This document shows positions 12,601 to 25,700 of a stretch of DNA of 64,000 bases, one piece after another. The position numbers and the translations under genes were made by a program. How positions within the stretch are numbered: position 1 is the stretch's first letter; every line of letters begins with the position of its first letter. Origin of the DNA: Numida meleagris. Its lineage: Eukaryota; Chordata; Aves; Galliformes; Numididae. Under the pieces are notes generated by a model. The model did not search any database, was not told the DNA's origin, and worked only from the letters and a program-made list of their open reading frames with translations. The DNA is taken from positions 22,684,616 to 22,748,615 of the forward strand of contig NC_034414.1 in assembly GCF_002078875.1 (NCBI RefSeq), read 5' to 3'.

Positions 12601-15600
12601 TTCCTTAAATTGGAGACACGTTTTTGGGAAAGATTAATGCAGATGTTAAGCGTGCCACAGTTTGTAGAGTCCAGTCTTTTCATCCATTCAGTGGAAATTA
12701 ATGAAAACACTTGGAAACTGTCTGAAGGAAAAATCAGTACTGATGACATACTTTTGTGAACAATAAAATACATTCTGGAGTTGTCATGTACTCGCCTAGG
12801 CGTGCAGTGTTTGTTTTTGGGTTTTCTGAGCCCATAATGAGATCAGTCAGCTTCTGAAGAATAGAAACTTTTTGGTTACTGATTTTATTTTTTTTAATTC
12901 CCTTTACGATTGCAAAGAGAAATTTCATATGTACAGCATGTAGGTAAGTTGCTCTGTTCCTCAAGAAGTTTCTCGTAAGCTGAGTAGAGAAGGACTGGCT
13001 GATGGGTGCAGCAGGACCTGGCTTCTTGCAGAACCTCGCCAGCCAGCACTGCATTGCCATTGCAATGACGGCACCTCCAGAAAGGTGGATCCGCTTACTG
13101 CATGCATCTCCTAGATGTGTTGAGAGCTAGCACCAACTAAATCAGAGGCTAACGTGCTCCTCAGGTCTGATGGACTTAGCTGTCAGTTCTCTTTCTCTTT
13201 AAGCAAGTTTCGTTCTGCAGTCAGGTGTTGAAATGTTGCCCTTGAGCTCTCTTGGGGTAGTCAGTGAGTTTTTGTAGTCTCCATGACTTGCATGCACAAA
13301 GTCACTGCAATGTGCTCCCTCTTCTTCTTGGCCTGGAACTGAATGAGTTCTTCTGTGCTTCCACTAACCAGCAATTTAGAAATGCCCACAGCGTAAAGGA
13401 TTAGCTGTTTCTGTGCAACCCAACACCTTTACGTCGAAGACGTACTTGATGAGGGGGCGTTGAAGGGATGGACGAGAGGTGCTTAGCCCGTGCTGGAAAG
13501 TTTTTTGCTGCATTAGGATATGTGGGGTCTGAACAACCCTCTCTGTATGGAAGAGAATGTGCAGATCAAGTGATGGTGGTGGTGAATTCAGCACACGGAT
13601 ATCTGATTTCTTGGCAGATCTGACACTGGGAGTATCTGGACTGCTGCCTGCACCAGGGAAAGGGGTCGGGGTGACCCATGCTTGGCCAGTGCGCGTCCTG
13701 TAAGCTGTGTAATATGAGCCCCTAACCTGCAGACAGATTTACCAGCCCTGAATAATGTCTGTTGTGCTGCGAGATCTTATCTCCCTAATGGCCTGCAAGA
13801 GGGTACAAACGAGAAGAAATAAATATGGCTCTTGCTTTTGCTTTCCCTGCCTTTGTAGAACAGTTGATCTGTTCTCATTCTGCCTGCTGTGTTCCTTAGT
13901 GCTTTTCAAGGGGTGAGCTAGTTTGCTGGAGTTCTAGGAACAGTTGAAAGTGTGATTTACTCCTACTTTCTCATTTTCCACCCACATAACTTGGGGGTGT
14001 CGGAGGAGGAAGGAAAATAGAATCTGCCGGAAGAAAGGAGCCAGTTGCTGTGTCCTGTAGCTCAGGTGGCGCGAAACTCCTGACAGACACGGAGGATCTA
14101 TCGTGTTATATCATTCAATAGAAATGAACCGGCACCAACTGGACAAACGATGCCAAGTTTTCATGTTGATGTTGCATCTGTAACCGTAGGTCCCAGTGAA
14201 TGGCCACTGTCATTACAGCCAGTACTGCTTGCCTGGAGGGATCAGCGTGCTCTGCTGCAGAGGTTTTGACACCTGAAGCCTGGTGTTGGGGTGCTGGGAA
14301 GGGGCCCTGCTGGAAGCCCTGGGGCCTGATGGAGAGCTGGGGGTGTCTCACCTGCCTTCAGGGTATTGAATTGAGGGTGTGTTTTGTAGATAATGCCAGC
14401 TGCTTGAAAAACCCAATGTAATGTGGCCCAGTCAAGGATGAAGTGGTTTGTGCTTTCACATGCCAAAGTTTAGGAGCAATTTCTCAAAAATCGGCAGTGT
14501 GTATAAAGACAGAGCTGTTCTTGGGTATCGCTGCTGAGTGCATTGCTGGCTTTGTGCAGGGAAAGGGCACTCTGGTGAAGCGCGCTGAACTTTTGGACTT
14601 GGTCGGGCGGTTTGAATTTCGTGCATTGCTTGGCCACGTGTGTGCAAGCCTTTCTGTGCTGCCCGTCTGTCCCATCCACCACCACAAAACATTCACCAGC
14701 AGGAGAAAAAAAAACAGAGTACTGCAAGTGGCAGGAAAAGAAAGAAACCCTCAAACTTCTCTAGAAGTGATGAGCGAAAGGCTGTCTGATTGTAAGATGC
14801 ATGTGCTCTACAGAGGGGATAATTTAGACACTAAGGAAATATATGTGAGGCTGATCACTGGCCTGATGCCAGTCACTGAAGGGCACCGGAGGCTGAAATG
14901 CCAGGCAGTGGCTGGTAGTGCTGGCACTTCAGCCTGTGACGGTTGGGTTGCACGAATTATCTCTCTGCCTTCCAGCTAATTTTATCCTGTTGATTTTTCA
15001 TGAATCATTTCCCATCTCTGTGGGTTAGAAATTAAAGTGGAAGTATGCTAGCCAGAATAGCCACATCTGCTATTTAGAAAGCAGTGTCTGGGGTTTGCTT
15101 CCTGCCCACCCCCACACCTTCCCTTCCCTTTCCCTTTTTACCTCCACCAATGTAAAACGCAGTGAAGGAGCAGTGTGGCCAGCCCACGGAGGGCATGGGC
15201 TGGCTGGAGCAGCTGGCCTCCAGTGGGGTCCCAGGCTGGCAGGACCTGGCAGTGTGGCTTAGGTTTTCTCTGCGTGCCTTGTGGAATGTTGATGGACCTC
15301 TTGTAGGGTTCTATTCCCTCTCCCAGCATAGAGCTGTGGTCTTGCTTCAGACTTCTCGTCTTTCCACAGATGAAAGTAGTAGAAGATCATCTGAGCATGT
15401 TCCTCTGAAGCAAAGAAAGCGCTAGATTAATGAGAGGGTATCTCGAGCTTGTTGATGTTCATTTTTCAGCTCTCTTCATGTATCACAGAAAGTCCAGGAG
15501 GCTGAAAGAGTGATCTTTGCAGGGACAGTCCTGAAAATGACCGTGCAGATGGCCAAGGAAATGATGGCTTGGATGGCATGCCATCAGGACTGGGTAAACG

Positions 15601-18600
15601 TAGAACAATTCGTGCTTGAAACTCAGTGTTATGGAAAGTGTCTTGTTCTTCACAAACAGTATTTTGTTCTTTGTGAAGCTTACAGTTGGTTTAAAGAAAA
15701 TTATGTAGATGTGATATACTTAGATTTTACATAAGACAGTTAGCTTAGTGCATGGGAACCCAAATAATATATAACGCTGGAGTAAACCAGTGAAATACAT
15801 GTGGCTTAGGAGCTAAAGGTAGTGATTGATAGGGAGTGAGCATCCAATAAGTAAAGTGCAGTGTCCATATAAACAGTGAGGATGAAGGATGCTCTGAGCT
15901 GAAGGGCAGTATTAGCACGCAAATAAATCAGCTCCATGTGGATTAAGATGAGTGTAGAAAGTGGTTTTTCACCACTGAAAGATTAAGTCTCTGGCATTGC
16001 CACGTTAGATGAGGGGAGCATATAATCGAGCTATTTTAAGCTAGAGCTTGATCATTACAGAAGAGTCTCTGCAATATGATATGCGGAGCCTGCATTTTTA
16101 AAGAAGTAGACTTGATGGCTCTTTCCTTCAAGTGAGGGCAAGAGAGAAGCCAGTTCTGTTTGACACTTATTCAGTGATGTAGAGGAAAGTGTGGCTCACC
16201 ATTGGTGAAATGGGTAGCTGAAATGCGTTTGGTGAACTGGAACTATTTGCAGGGACAGAACAGCTATGCAATTAGTTCTGGTAGGTGGACCTGCTGAGAT
16301 AACTCCACTTGTCTGAATGAAAGTGGTTTTATGAACTTGGAGAGGGGTGACCTAAACCTAATCTGTGAAACTGTCACATACAAGAGCATAGGAGTCAGGC
16401 AGCTCACTGAAGCTTTCTGTGCCAGGTTATAGCAGAAAGACTGCTGTGAGCGTGGACACGCTGGCAGGGATGTAATGAGTAGGATCAAGGAGGAAGTTTT
16501 ATGTCTGTAGTCTTCATGTTCATTTCAGATTCAGCCTTACATCAGTGTGGCTTTCTGATGCCAGCATCTTAAAATAATGTAGGGCAAATTGGAACAGTGA
16601 CACAGAAGAGCAACATGCTGGAAAGCTGCAAAGCCACTGCATGGGGATACATTCAGGGCTCAGTTCTGTATGTTTTTGTTCAACACCACTATCGCCATCC
16701 AAACACCTTTCAGTAGTGCCTTAAGGAACAACACTTATGTCTGTCACTTGATGGAGTTCTTGTTCTGCCCTTGGGGAGAAAAATGCTGGTGGAATGGCAT
16801 CTTGTTTTAGTACCGGATTTTTGTTCCTGTTTAACTTCATGCATGTAGGTGTGTATTTATGTTGAGGAAGCCAAAGGCAAAGGAGTGCAACTGGCAGTCC
16901 TGACCAAAGATGGTGAGGTTTCTTACAGCCATTAACTCTAAAAGTAATTCCTTCCATTTGCTTAAAGCAGCCCCCCAATGTGCTGAGTGCTTCAGTCAAT
17001 TCCAAGAGGTTGCAGAGCACTTTAAAATAACTGCTGACTGGTGTCCAAAACTAAAGAGATTCATGCATAACTTGTCAGCGACAGCAATTAGCAATTGAAA
17101 TGAAATTCTGTTGGCTTCTCTTCCCCTTCCTTGCTAGACTAGATTTTGTATAGGCTTTATAGGCTAAAGGTAAGGGCACGTGACTTGCAGGGGATCAGTC
17201 AGGTTGACCTAATTCTCCCTTCTGTCCTTAAACCATGAATCTGGGAGATCCATGCAGAGATCCAAATACACCAAAAATGAGAAGTTTCCAGTTTAAGAGA
17301 ATTATTTTCTATGTATTTTTAAAAAAACACAAATCTCTTGCGTATTCTTCTAGTTGCAGTGAGTGTCTTTGCTCCATAGTGCGCTGCACTGTTTCAGAGG
17401 CTTGGTTTGCATGGGAGCTTTACTTTGTCAGCATCCTGCTGTGCAAATATATCCTTACTCAACGCTTAATGTATAGAAGTTGCACCAAATCATCCAGTTT
17501 GCAGAGCCTTCTGTTGATCCATAATGCTTCATACTCTTGGGTCAACGAAGGACAAATACTCTGGACTGACTGTAATATAGAATTTGGTGTCAAATCCTGT
17601 AAATTCAGCAGTGCATTTTCCACCTTGACTAGAAGTCACCATGAGTTCAATAAGACAGACTAATTTAGACTAACTCAGGGATTATTTGAGAAGTTCTTTT
17701 CTGTCTTCCTCTTCTGAAATAGGAGGAGGAAGACCTACCTATCCTGAAGTAGATCATGGCAGGTTTTGATAACAAATGCTGCTGTCTCAGTTGGTGGTCT
17801 TGAGCTGGTCACTGAAACCCCTGACAACTTGCAGCCTTCCCTGCTGTAAAACAGGTTAAAGTCCCATGGTTTTGAAGGATGTTCTCAAAACTTCTTCAGA
17901 AAACTCTAGCAAAATTGGTGGTGTTTCCAGTTATCTTGTAGTCCTGATCTTAGTCAGTGTTTTGACAATTCAAAACTGAAGGAAAATGTCTCACACTTCT
18001 GCTGAGTTTATGGCTACTCACTGTAGCGGAGTAATTGGCAACGATTAAGCCATGTCCTGTTTGCAGCCCACGCTGCTCAAATCCAACATCACCCGTGTCC
18101 TATAATTTTTACTGGTGAAGTTTGAATTTGTGAGTGCCCCAACTTGCATCCCACCGCACAAGGTATCATTCAGCCCCACTTTGCGGCTGTTAGGGAAGAG
18201 CCCAATGCTCACCACCTGGCCTTGCAGCAAGCAGGGGACAGGTCACCAGTCTGTCACTGTGTTGGGACACTGCTCTGCCATGCTACAGGACAGCTTCACC
18301 CATAGGAGCATCGTACTTTGGCAGAGGGACGTTAAGCCAAGGCTGTGCCAATAGCTGACCAGGAAGCAACCTCCCCATCATAGTGCAGGGTTAGGCTCTC
18401 TGTGGACAGGGTCCTCCTCAAAACAGTCTGGTTCTCATTCAGTGGGGTCTCTTGGGGTGTATGTTGGCTGTGGCCACGGGCTGTGCGGCCAGCTGATACT
18501 TTGGTGGCCTGAAATGGTTGGCATGGCCAAGGACCTTGGTAAGCGAGTGCACTTAGAGGAAAACAGTCTCCCCAGGTTGTTGGTAGCTGTTGGGGGGCAG

Positions 18601-21600
18601 CTCAAAGCCTTGAATGCAGCGCTTTATTCCCTGCCTTGGCTTGTCAGTAGCTGAGTGTTCTTGATTACTATTTCTGGTAATAATATGCGACTGTAGAAAA
18701 AGAGTATGAATTAAAGTCCATCTTTACGCATGGGCCTGCACTTTAAAATATTATGCAAGCTGTGCAAGGTCTTAAAAGAAGAGGCAATGACCTCTAGAAG
18801 GCCAGCAGTGAGAAATAGAAGGAATGAGCTGTGTACTGAGGAGGGGATGGATTCCTATATGGCTATTTCACATGCAAGAATGTCCAAATCTGGGAAATGT
18901 GCCAGTAAAATGTAAAATTAAATCTCTGTTTTGGAGCCTGATCCAGGCTGATAAGGGTCTGTGGCTGTTAACTAGTAACTACAAGAGGGGCAGTGATAAA
19001 GGCGGCATTCTTGAGGACAGGAATTCACAGGTTTGTTCATGCTTAAACCTATTCGGATTTTTTTTCTTTTTTCACGCATTTGAGATTGAGATCTCAGATG
19101 CACTTGTGTTTTCTGTTTCCTTTATTGTTGGCGAGATGATAATGCCACTGGAGATCTTAAGGTGTGTCGTGTAACAATGGTACAGGTTCTTGCCTACTTT
19201 GTAATGAGAGTGGGAGAGACTGTATGGCACTGTCTGTGTCTGTTGGGATTTGCAACAGCCACGCTGCTGTCCTGGGCCTCCCCAGGGATGTTGTGCCTCC
19301 TGCCACGACGTTGTCCAGAGGAGCTGCTGTTATGTGCAAGCAGCACCTGGATCCTCACAGCATCCCTCTGTCCTAGCGATTGACCTCCCTAATGCTCTGC
19401 TGGGATTTTGCAGTAAGCTGTGTGCATGCTGGCATCTGGAGGACTGAGTGTCTTGGTGACCGCAGAGACGTGTGTCCTGGGAATGCCTTCAGCAGCTAAC
19501 TGAAGAGCCTGCTCTGCTTATGCTTACATGCTGCTTCTCTGCTATCTGAAGTCTTCAGAGGATCTTCATCTCTAGGTATAAAGACAGAGACAGCTATAAA
19601 AACCGCCCAAATTATGAAGCAGAGGAAGGATGTAAAATGTGTAGAATGTGACTTAGAATCTTGTAGTTGTGGAAAACTAGGGGAAAAGGGCAAGAAAGAA
19701 GAAACAGTGGGCAGTAAAATTAAGAAAAAATAACAATAGCTTTACATGCATCAGGATCTAGAAGATTCCTAAGTGCAGGGTCATCTACAGGCACCTGCAA
19801 CTGGAGAAATGGGGAATATATCTTCCCTGGAGGACTGGTATTATCATCCAATTAACTCAGCCAGTTACAGCAGCAGTGTAACGCTCTCTGTTGTAACAGT
19901 AGCTCAAGAAATAACAACAGTTTCAGCTAGCTTGAATTAAGAGATGTTAAAATGCTGTCCGAGCAGCTCTCTGTGGGCCGTAAATGCTAAAAACATTTTT
20001 TTAATATATTCATTATGAGTTAGACTGAAAAAATGTTCTATGCTAGCAATGAAGTCATAAATAAGTAAGCTAATACCAAGTTTTCTCTGGCCAAACTGAG
20101 ATATTAGGTTACCTTTTATCTGATGTAGGTTTCCTGTTGTTGGAGCGAGATACCTGTAAAACAATATAATAATGATAGGGACTTGGTATGGTTAAAGGGG
20201 ACATCAGTTGTAATGATTTGTCTGTATAGATTTTTGAAAAATAGGTATTTTCAAACATAGTGTGATTTTTTATTTATTTATTTATTTATTGTAACGTTGC
20301 TGTGGTTTTGCTCAATAACAGTAAATGTGTTGGTATGCCTTAAGTCTTTAGTGCATGGAAATTGTGCCACAGGTTGTTGGAATACGTAGCTAGAATGATC
20401 CAGTGTGTCACACTGGACGAGTGAAAACCCTGCTAAGTGAAAGGTTGCAGGGTGACAACAAGAAGGGATCCATGCGTGTTCGGGTGTATCGCTAGCAGTG
20501 TCTGCTGAGATTCATTTTTTTGACTCAACATTAATTAACAAGTTTATCAGTGTCTTTGAAAGACACAAAGTTAATTTTGATGATCTTTGTGGTCAACACA
20601 AAGTCTGGGAGAATCACAAATGGTGAAAAGAAACAAGTAAGCCTGGGATCTTATTTTTACTGGGTAAGAAAACAGTCGGCTAGGTGAACGTGGTATGTTC
20701 AGTGGGACAGCCAGGAAAGTGGGTAGTAGGGGTGGTCGCCTGGCAGCTTTGCAGGATCAGGACTCTTAGAGCAGCGAGGTGTTTTGCCAGGCATAAAATT
20801 CCAGCTGGGCATGGTGGCCAGAAAGTAAATATGGGACTTGGACACAAACATGGACGTCTTGAGCAGGGAGGGTGGTGTCTTGGTGCAAAGTACTGCTTCA
20901 GCCCGTGCAGGAACACGGCTGTCAGGAATGTAGTTGATAAGTTGGAGTGAGTTCAGGGAGGACCATGAGAATGAAGGGGTGGGAAGTATGTTGTACAGTA
21001 GAATGGGAACTTCCATTTATAAAATCAACACTAGATTTATTTATTTTTTTCCCCCGCTCATCTTGGAGGTATGCTGTAGTTTAACCAGGAATTTACTCCA
21101 GGAAGTGCCGCAGCCTACGTTACGCAGGAGGTCAGGCTGCACAGCCCTGGGGTCCCTCTTGCTTCATAATGCAGGAATCCCTCAAGGAAGAGGAAGCCAT
21201 TGTCTGTTCACAGGGACATATGTCTGCAGCTCTTCCTACTAAAGAGCCTTGGGCTTTGTGGGCGTTTAAGTTCCATATGCCCTGTCCTCCAGGCTTTTAT
21301 TCCAGCAGCGTTCACTGCAGAATGCCTGCACCACTGCCAGCATCCGCCTGTCCTGTGCCAACACAGGCCTCACAGCTACCAGCTGTGGGGCAGCATCCAT
21401 TTATTTTTGTTCTTTAAGCAGCGCCCCGCATAGACATACATGCAGCTGCTGCTTTTTTTTCCTTCTGAGCTGCTTTTCTGCAGACTTCTTGGGAAGATGG
21501 TTGCTTCTCCTTGAGGAAAGCCAGTAGCCTCTGCCTGTAGTTCCAGCGGAGGCAGGACCGGAAGGCCTTGCTCTCATGCTGGAGAATGCAGATGAGGGGC

Positions 21601-22595
21601 TCACCCTGCTGAAATCCTGAGGCGCTTCCACCGCTTTTCTTCTGTCTGTAGTAATTCTAAAAGAAAACGTATCTTGTGTTGGATATCACGTAAAGTGGTC
21701 TTTTAAAAGTGCACGTGTTTGCATCTATCTGGTTGTACTTACCTTGAGGCATTGCTTTCAGAGTGCTGTATGAACGTTAACCGGTACTTCCTTGATACAC
21801 GTGATAAAGGTCTTTCAGACTGTGGGTTGGCATGTGAGAAGTTGGGCTGAAAAAATTAATCATTTATTCCCCTAGCACAAAGAAGAGCTGCAAAGGCTGG
21901 GAGTAGACTTCCTTCTTCTTGTAAACAGTGTGCAAGTGCAGACCAGATTTCCATGGTGCTCAGTCTTCCACAAGCCTGTGTGGCATAAGAGAATTCCTGC
22001 CCTCAGGGATTTGTGGCCCATTAACACAACTTTAAGGGTATCCAGAGCCAAGTCATAATGGAGATGGGCTCTTCCACTGGCTTTGTTGACAGAAGGCAGT
22101 GGTTAAGCTGCTGCAGCCCCTCTTTTGGGTGCTGTGCATGTGCAGCAAAAGAGGAGAAAGGGAGAAGGACACTGGCATGCGTTAGATTTGTAGACAGGCC
22201 TGGTTCACGCTGCCATTTGTATTCTCCCTTCTTGGCAGACTGTCTGCAAAGACTTGCTCTGAAATAATCGTGCTCAGCATTTCAGTAACACAACCCATCC
22301 ATAAGTCTTAAATTCCATGTGTAACATTTTCTGTAGAGCATGCTTTGCATTCCCTGTGCCTCAGGTTGCTCCACAGTGTCTCACTTTCTTCACCTGACCT
22401 GCAACTGAACTGCTGTTTCCTTCTCATGGCAGGAAGGAGTTTCCACCTACGTGTGCGTGAAGATGCCTTGGCACTGGCCTGATGGCTGTTCTTGGTGCTG
22501 TGGGGTGGGCTGCTGGCTGGATATTTGTCTGAAAGGGAAAGGTCGTGATTTCCTAGCCACTCACTTTTCTCCTCCCTTCCTTTCTTCTTTTTCAG
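9117..22595 (+). other. PRDM11: PRDM11 intron 1
   Basis: A 13.5-kb interval between the presumed exon 1 donor and the acceptor ttcttctttttcag at 22595/22596. No second gene is recognisable. It holds a (TTTA)n microsatellite at 20267-20290 and otherwise ordinary unique sequence. It is strikingly poor in interspersed repeats for its length. The open frames inside are short and unsupported. Confidence 0.6.
20267..20290. repeat. (TTTA)n microsatellite
   Basis: Uninterrupted tetranucleotide TTTA/TATT repeat of about six units in PRDM11 intron 1. Confidence 0.9.
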
Positions 22596-22598
22596 AAC

Positions 22599-22714
22599 AT
22601 GAGTGAAAACTTGAATGACTGTTTGAACCAGACCCAGGTTTCCTTAGGAGAGATGGTGACGATAAAAACAGAGGCCTGCTCTCCACGCCGGGACCAGGAG
22701 TATGGACAGCCTTG
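22599..22714 (+). CDS. PRDM11: PRDM11 coding exon 1 (N-terminus, residues 1-39)
   Basis: Acceptor at 22595/22596, ATG at 22599 with AACATGAG context, donor ccttg|gtaggc at 22714/22715. It encodes [19 protein letters not shown] and onward, parallel to the start of human PRDM11. It ends two bases into a Cys codon (TG|C), completed by the next exon. This start is chosen because it is the first ATG after the acceptor and matches the family N-terminus. Confidence 0.9.
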
Positions 22715-25700
22715 GTAGGCAGCTGAGCTTTAGTCAGATGCACTCTTCCCTCTTCTCTCTTCCTCCCCTCGGGATATACTTGAACTTCGCAAAGTTGCTA
22801 AAACTCTCACTAGTAAGATAAGGTGTGTGGCAGGGATGGTCACCCTCTCATTTGCTAGGCACATGTCTGCTGTGTGCTCTAGTTCAGTTCATCCGGCCTT
22901 GTGGTGCTGGCTTGTGTGGAGAGCCATGCCTTGCCTTTGGCCAATGCTTTCTGGGGCTGTAGTAGAGCAAAGGAGCCTTTCTGCTGGTGGGAATCTCTGC
23001 TTGTATCTAGTGGGTAGGTGGGCCAGCTGCCTGTCATGCACGGAGGTGTTCTAGCTGAAGCCACAAACTCCTGTAGGCTTTAGCCATAAGGCATCTCGAG
23101 TACTGGCTTTTGGCAGCTTAGGTGGCAATTGAATCATTTATCTGCTGCATGTGTGAGGACTAAGAGTTGTTCAGCCCCCATGGCCTCATTTTCTCTGTTC
23201 CTCTCTTTGGTTTCTCAGGTTTTGGTAGGTTAAAGTTGTCTTTCTGTTGTTTTCTCCCCAGCTCTGGAAGGCCCGATCCACAGTCCATGGATGTGGAGCC
23301 CAAGAAATTGAAAGGGAAACGGGATTTGATCATGACCAAGAGTTTCCAGCAAGTGGATTTCTGGTGTAAGTGTATTGTTAGTGTGAGAACAGTAGTGCCT
23401 CTGTTTGTATAGAGTTCAGGCTTCCCTAATTAGCAACCTGTTGTCTTGGGGCAGGAAGCAGGGAAGGAGAAAGACAGGGACAAATGTGCCTGCTCTCTGA
23501 AGAAGACACATTTGATTAGGAATGCCATCTCCTGTTTCCAAAGCAGGATGAAGGACCTAGCATGAGGGTGTTTGTCTTCAGGGACATTGGTTTTCATTCC
23601 CCTCCGGTGTGTGATCAGCAACAATCTCGCTGCTCTGACTTTGCAGACAGTGAATGGGTTTCGCTGTACATGGAGCCGTCAGTGGTAAATCAGTGTTCAC
23701 CAGTGGTGCTTGCCTGAGGAGAAAAAGAGCTGTTTTTTTGTTAGAGCACGCAGGTTTGGGTTGGAGAGGTATAAGCTGGGGCAGAGCAGTTGCTGAGAGG
23801 CATGTGATGAAACAAGTGGCAAGTCTACGTGGTGACTGGGATTACAGCTCTGGGGTAGGGGGCCAGCCCCTCCAGTTTCTGTGGCCTTGGCTGAGCTGGG
23901 GATAGAATGGGAAACTGAGGTGAGCTGACCTCAGTACCACGTGCTGTACAAGCTAGAGTGGGTGTCACGTCTGCCTGACCTAACCCCTGCTCCCCTCCCT
24001 CCTACAGTCTGCGAGTCCTGCCAGGAGTACTTTGTGGATGAGTGCCCCAACCACGGCCCCCCTGTGTTCGTCTCTGACACGCCAGTGCCTGTTGGCATTC
24101 CTGACCGGGCAGCACTGACCATCCCACCTGGCATAGAGGTGGTGAAAGAGCCCAGTGGGGAGAACGATGTGCGCTGTATGAACGAGGTGATCCCCAAAGG
24201 TCATATCTTCGGGCCGTACGAGGGGCAGATCTCTAGCCAGGACAAGTCTGCAGGATTCTTCTCGTGGCTGGTAAGTGAGCTGTCTCCCTAAAGAAGTGAC
24301 TTTCCAGCCCAGAGCTGGGACTTATTGGCTCACAGAGCCAGAACTTAGCCATCTTCCTCCTTCCCTGAAGCTCCTCTTGCTGACCCATGTGGGCAATAAG
24401 CAAAGATCAGCCTGCCATAATGATTATTGGCTTCAGGGTATAGATAAGCAAAAGGAGATCAGATGTCATGACACCAACTGTAGGAGGCAGAGCTTGCTTC
24501 TCCTCTCCCTCTCACCATGTTCTTTCATCCCCACTCAGTCTCAAAGATTCATCCAGTACAACCTCCACTCTGATCATCACTTTGTGGATAGAGGAAAGAT
24601 CATATCTAAAGATTGCAGAGCTCTCTCTTGAGCCTTCAGCATCCCTCCCATTCAGCTTGAGCAAGGCCCAAGGGGCCAGGAAAGAGTAGATGCAGCTCTC
24701 CCAATTTGTCAGGAACTGATCTACATGCACCAAACACCATCTTTTTTACTCTAGTACTACAGGCTTCTGTTAACCTGTGAGGCAGAGATACTACTAGATC
24801 AACAGGTGCTAATTATTGTCAGAAATAGGATGTGGGACTTGAATTCTACGTTGGAAAAAAAATGAGAGCTTCTAGTATGAAATGCTGCTCACACTCTTGT
24901 GTCTGTAAAATAAATGTGTATGTCAGCTCTGCCCTGAAAGGGAGTTTAATCTTTTGTATCTGAGGACTTAGCTATTTTGTCAGCTGCATCCATAGTGCTG
25001 CGTTACAGATATTTGTACATGAGAATCTCTTAGTTCAGAGTAGCTTCCACACAAATATCCAGTGCAGCAGTCTATAGGACTAGGCAAGCTTGGATTCATG
25101 GCATTGTTTCATGGTCTGAATTGAGGCTGGAAGTAAAGCAGATCTGAAAATCGAAGACTTCCTTCTGTTGGAACCAGCCAGTTTACATGCTGCATCTGTT
25201 CTATTCTGCAGATAGTTGACAAGAACAACCGCTACAAATCCATTGATGGGACAGATGAAACCAAAGCAAACTGGATGAGGTGAGTCCAGTTCTCTTCTAT
25301 CTACCCTTCTGGGGCTTTGTTTTCCAGAGAGAGGCCATCAAACACTCCTTGTTTTGTGTAACAGAAAAACAAACCGGAACAACACAGCCACTTCCATAGA
25401 GATTTTGCTTGTGTTCTTTCAGCATTTGCTGTGTTGAGAACCCCTTCGGAGTCAGTTTCAATGACAGGAACTAAAACAAGGATGTGTATAGAGGGTGGCT
25501 ATTTTCTGGAATGAGGACAAATGACAGACAAGCCTATTTATCCTTATATACCCTTACAAATGCTGGCAGATCTCACTCCATTTTTTTTCCTTACTTTATG
25601 TTCAAATTTTTGCAAAATGTTTCATATAATCCCTGAAGTAATTTATTCTGTTAGGGGTTTTTGTCCTTTTCTGTCTGAGACATTGAAAGAGGTGCGCTTT

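Noticed and set aside
18045..18230. Minus-strand frame that looked like a possible processed pseudogene
   Set aside because: Only 61 codons. No recognisable family, poly-A tail or target-site duplication.
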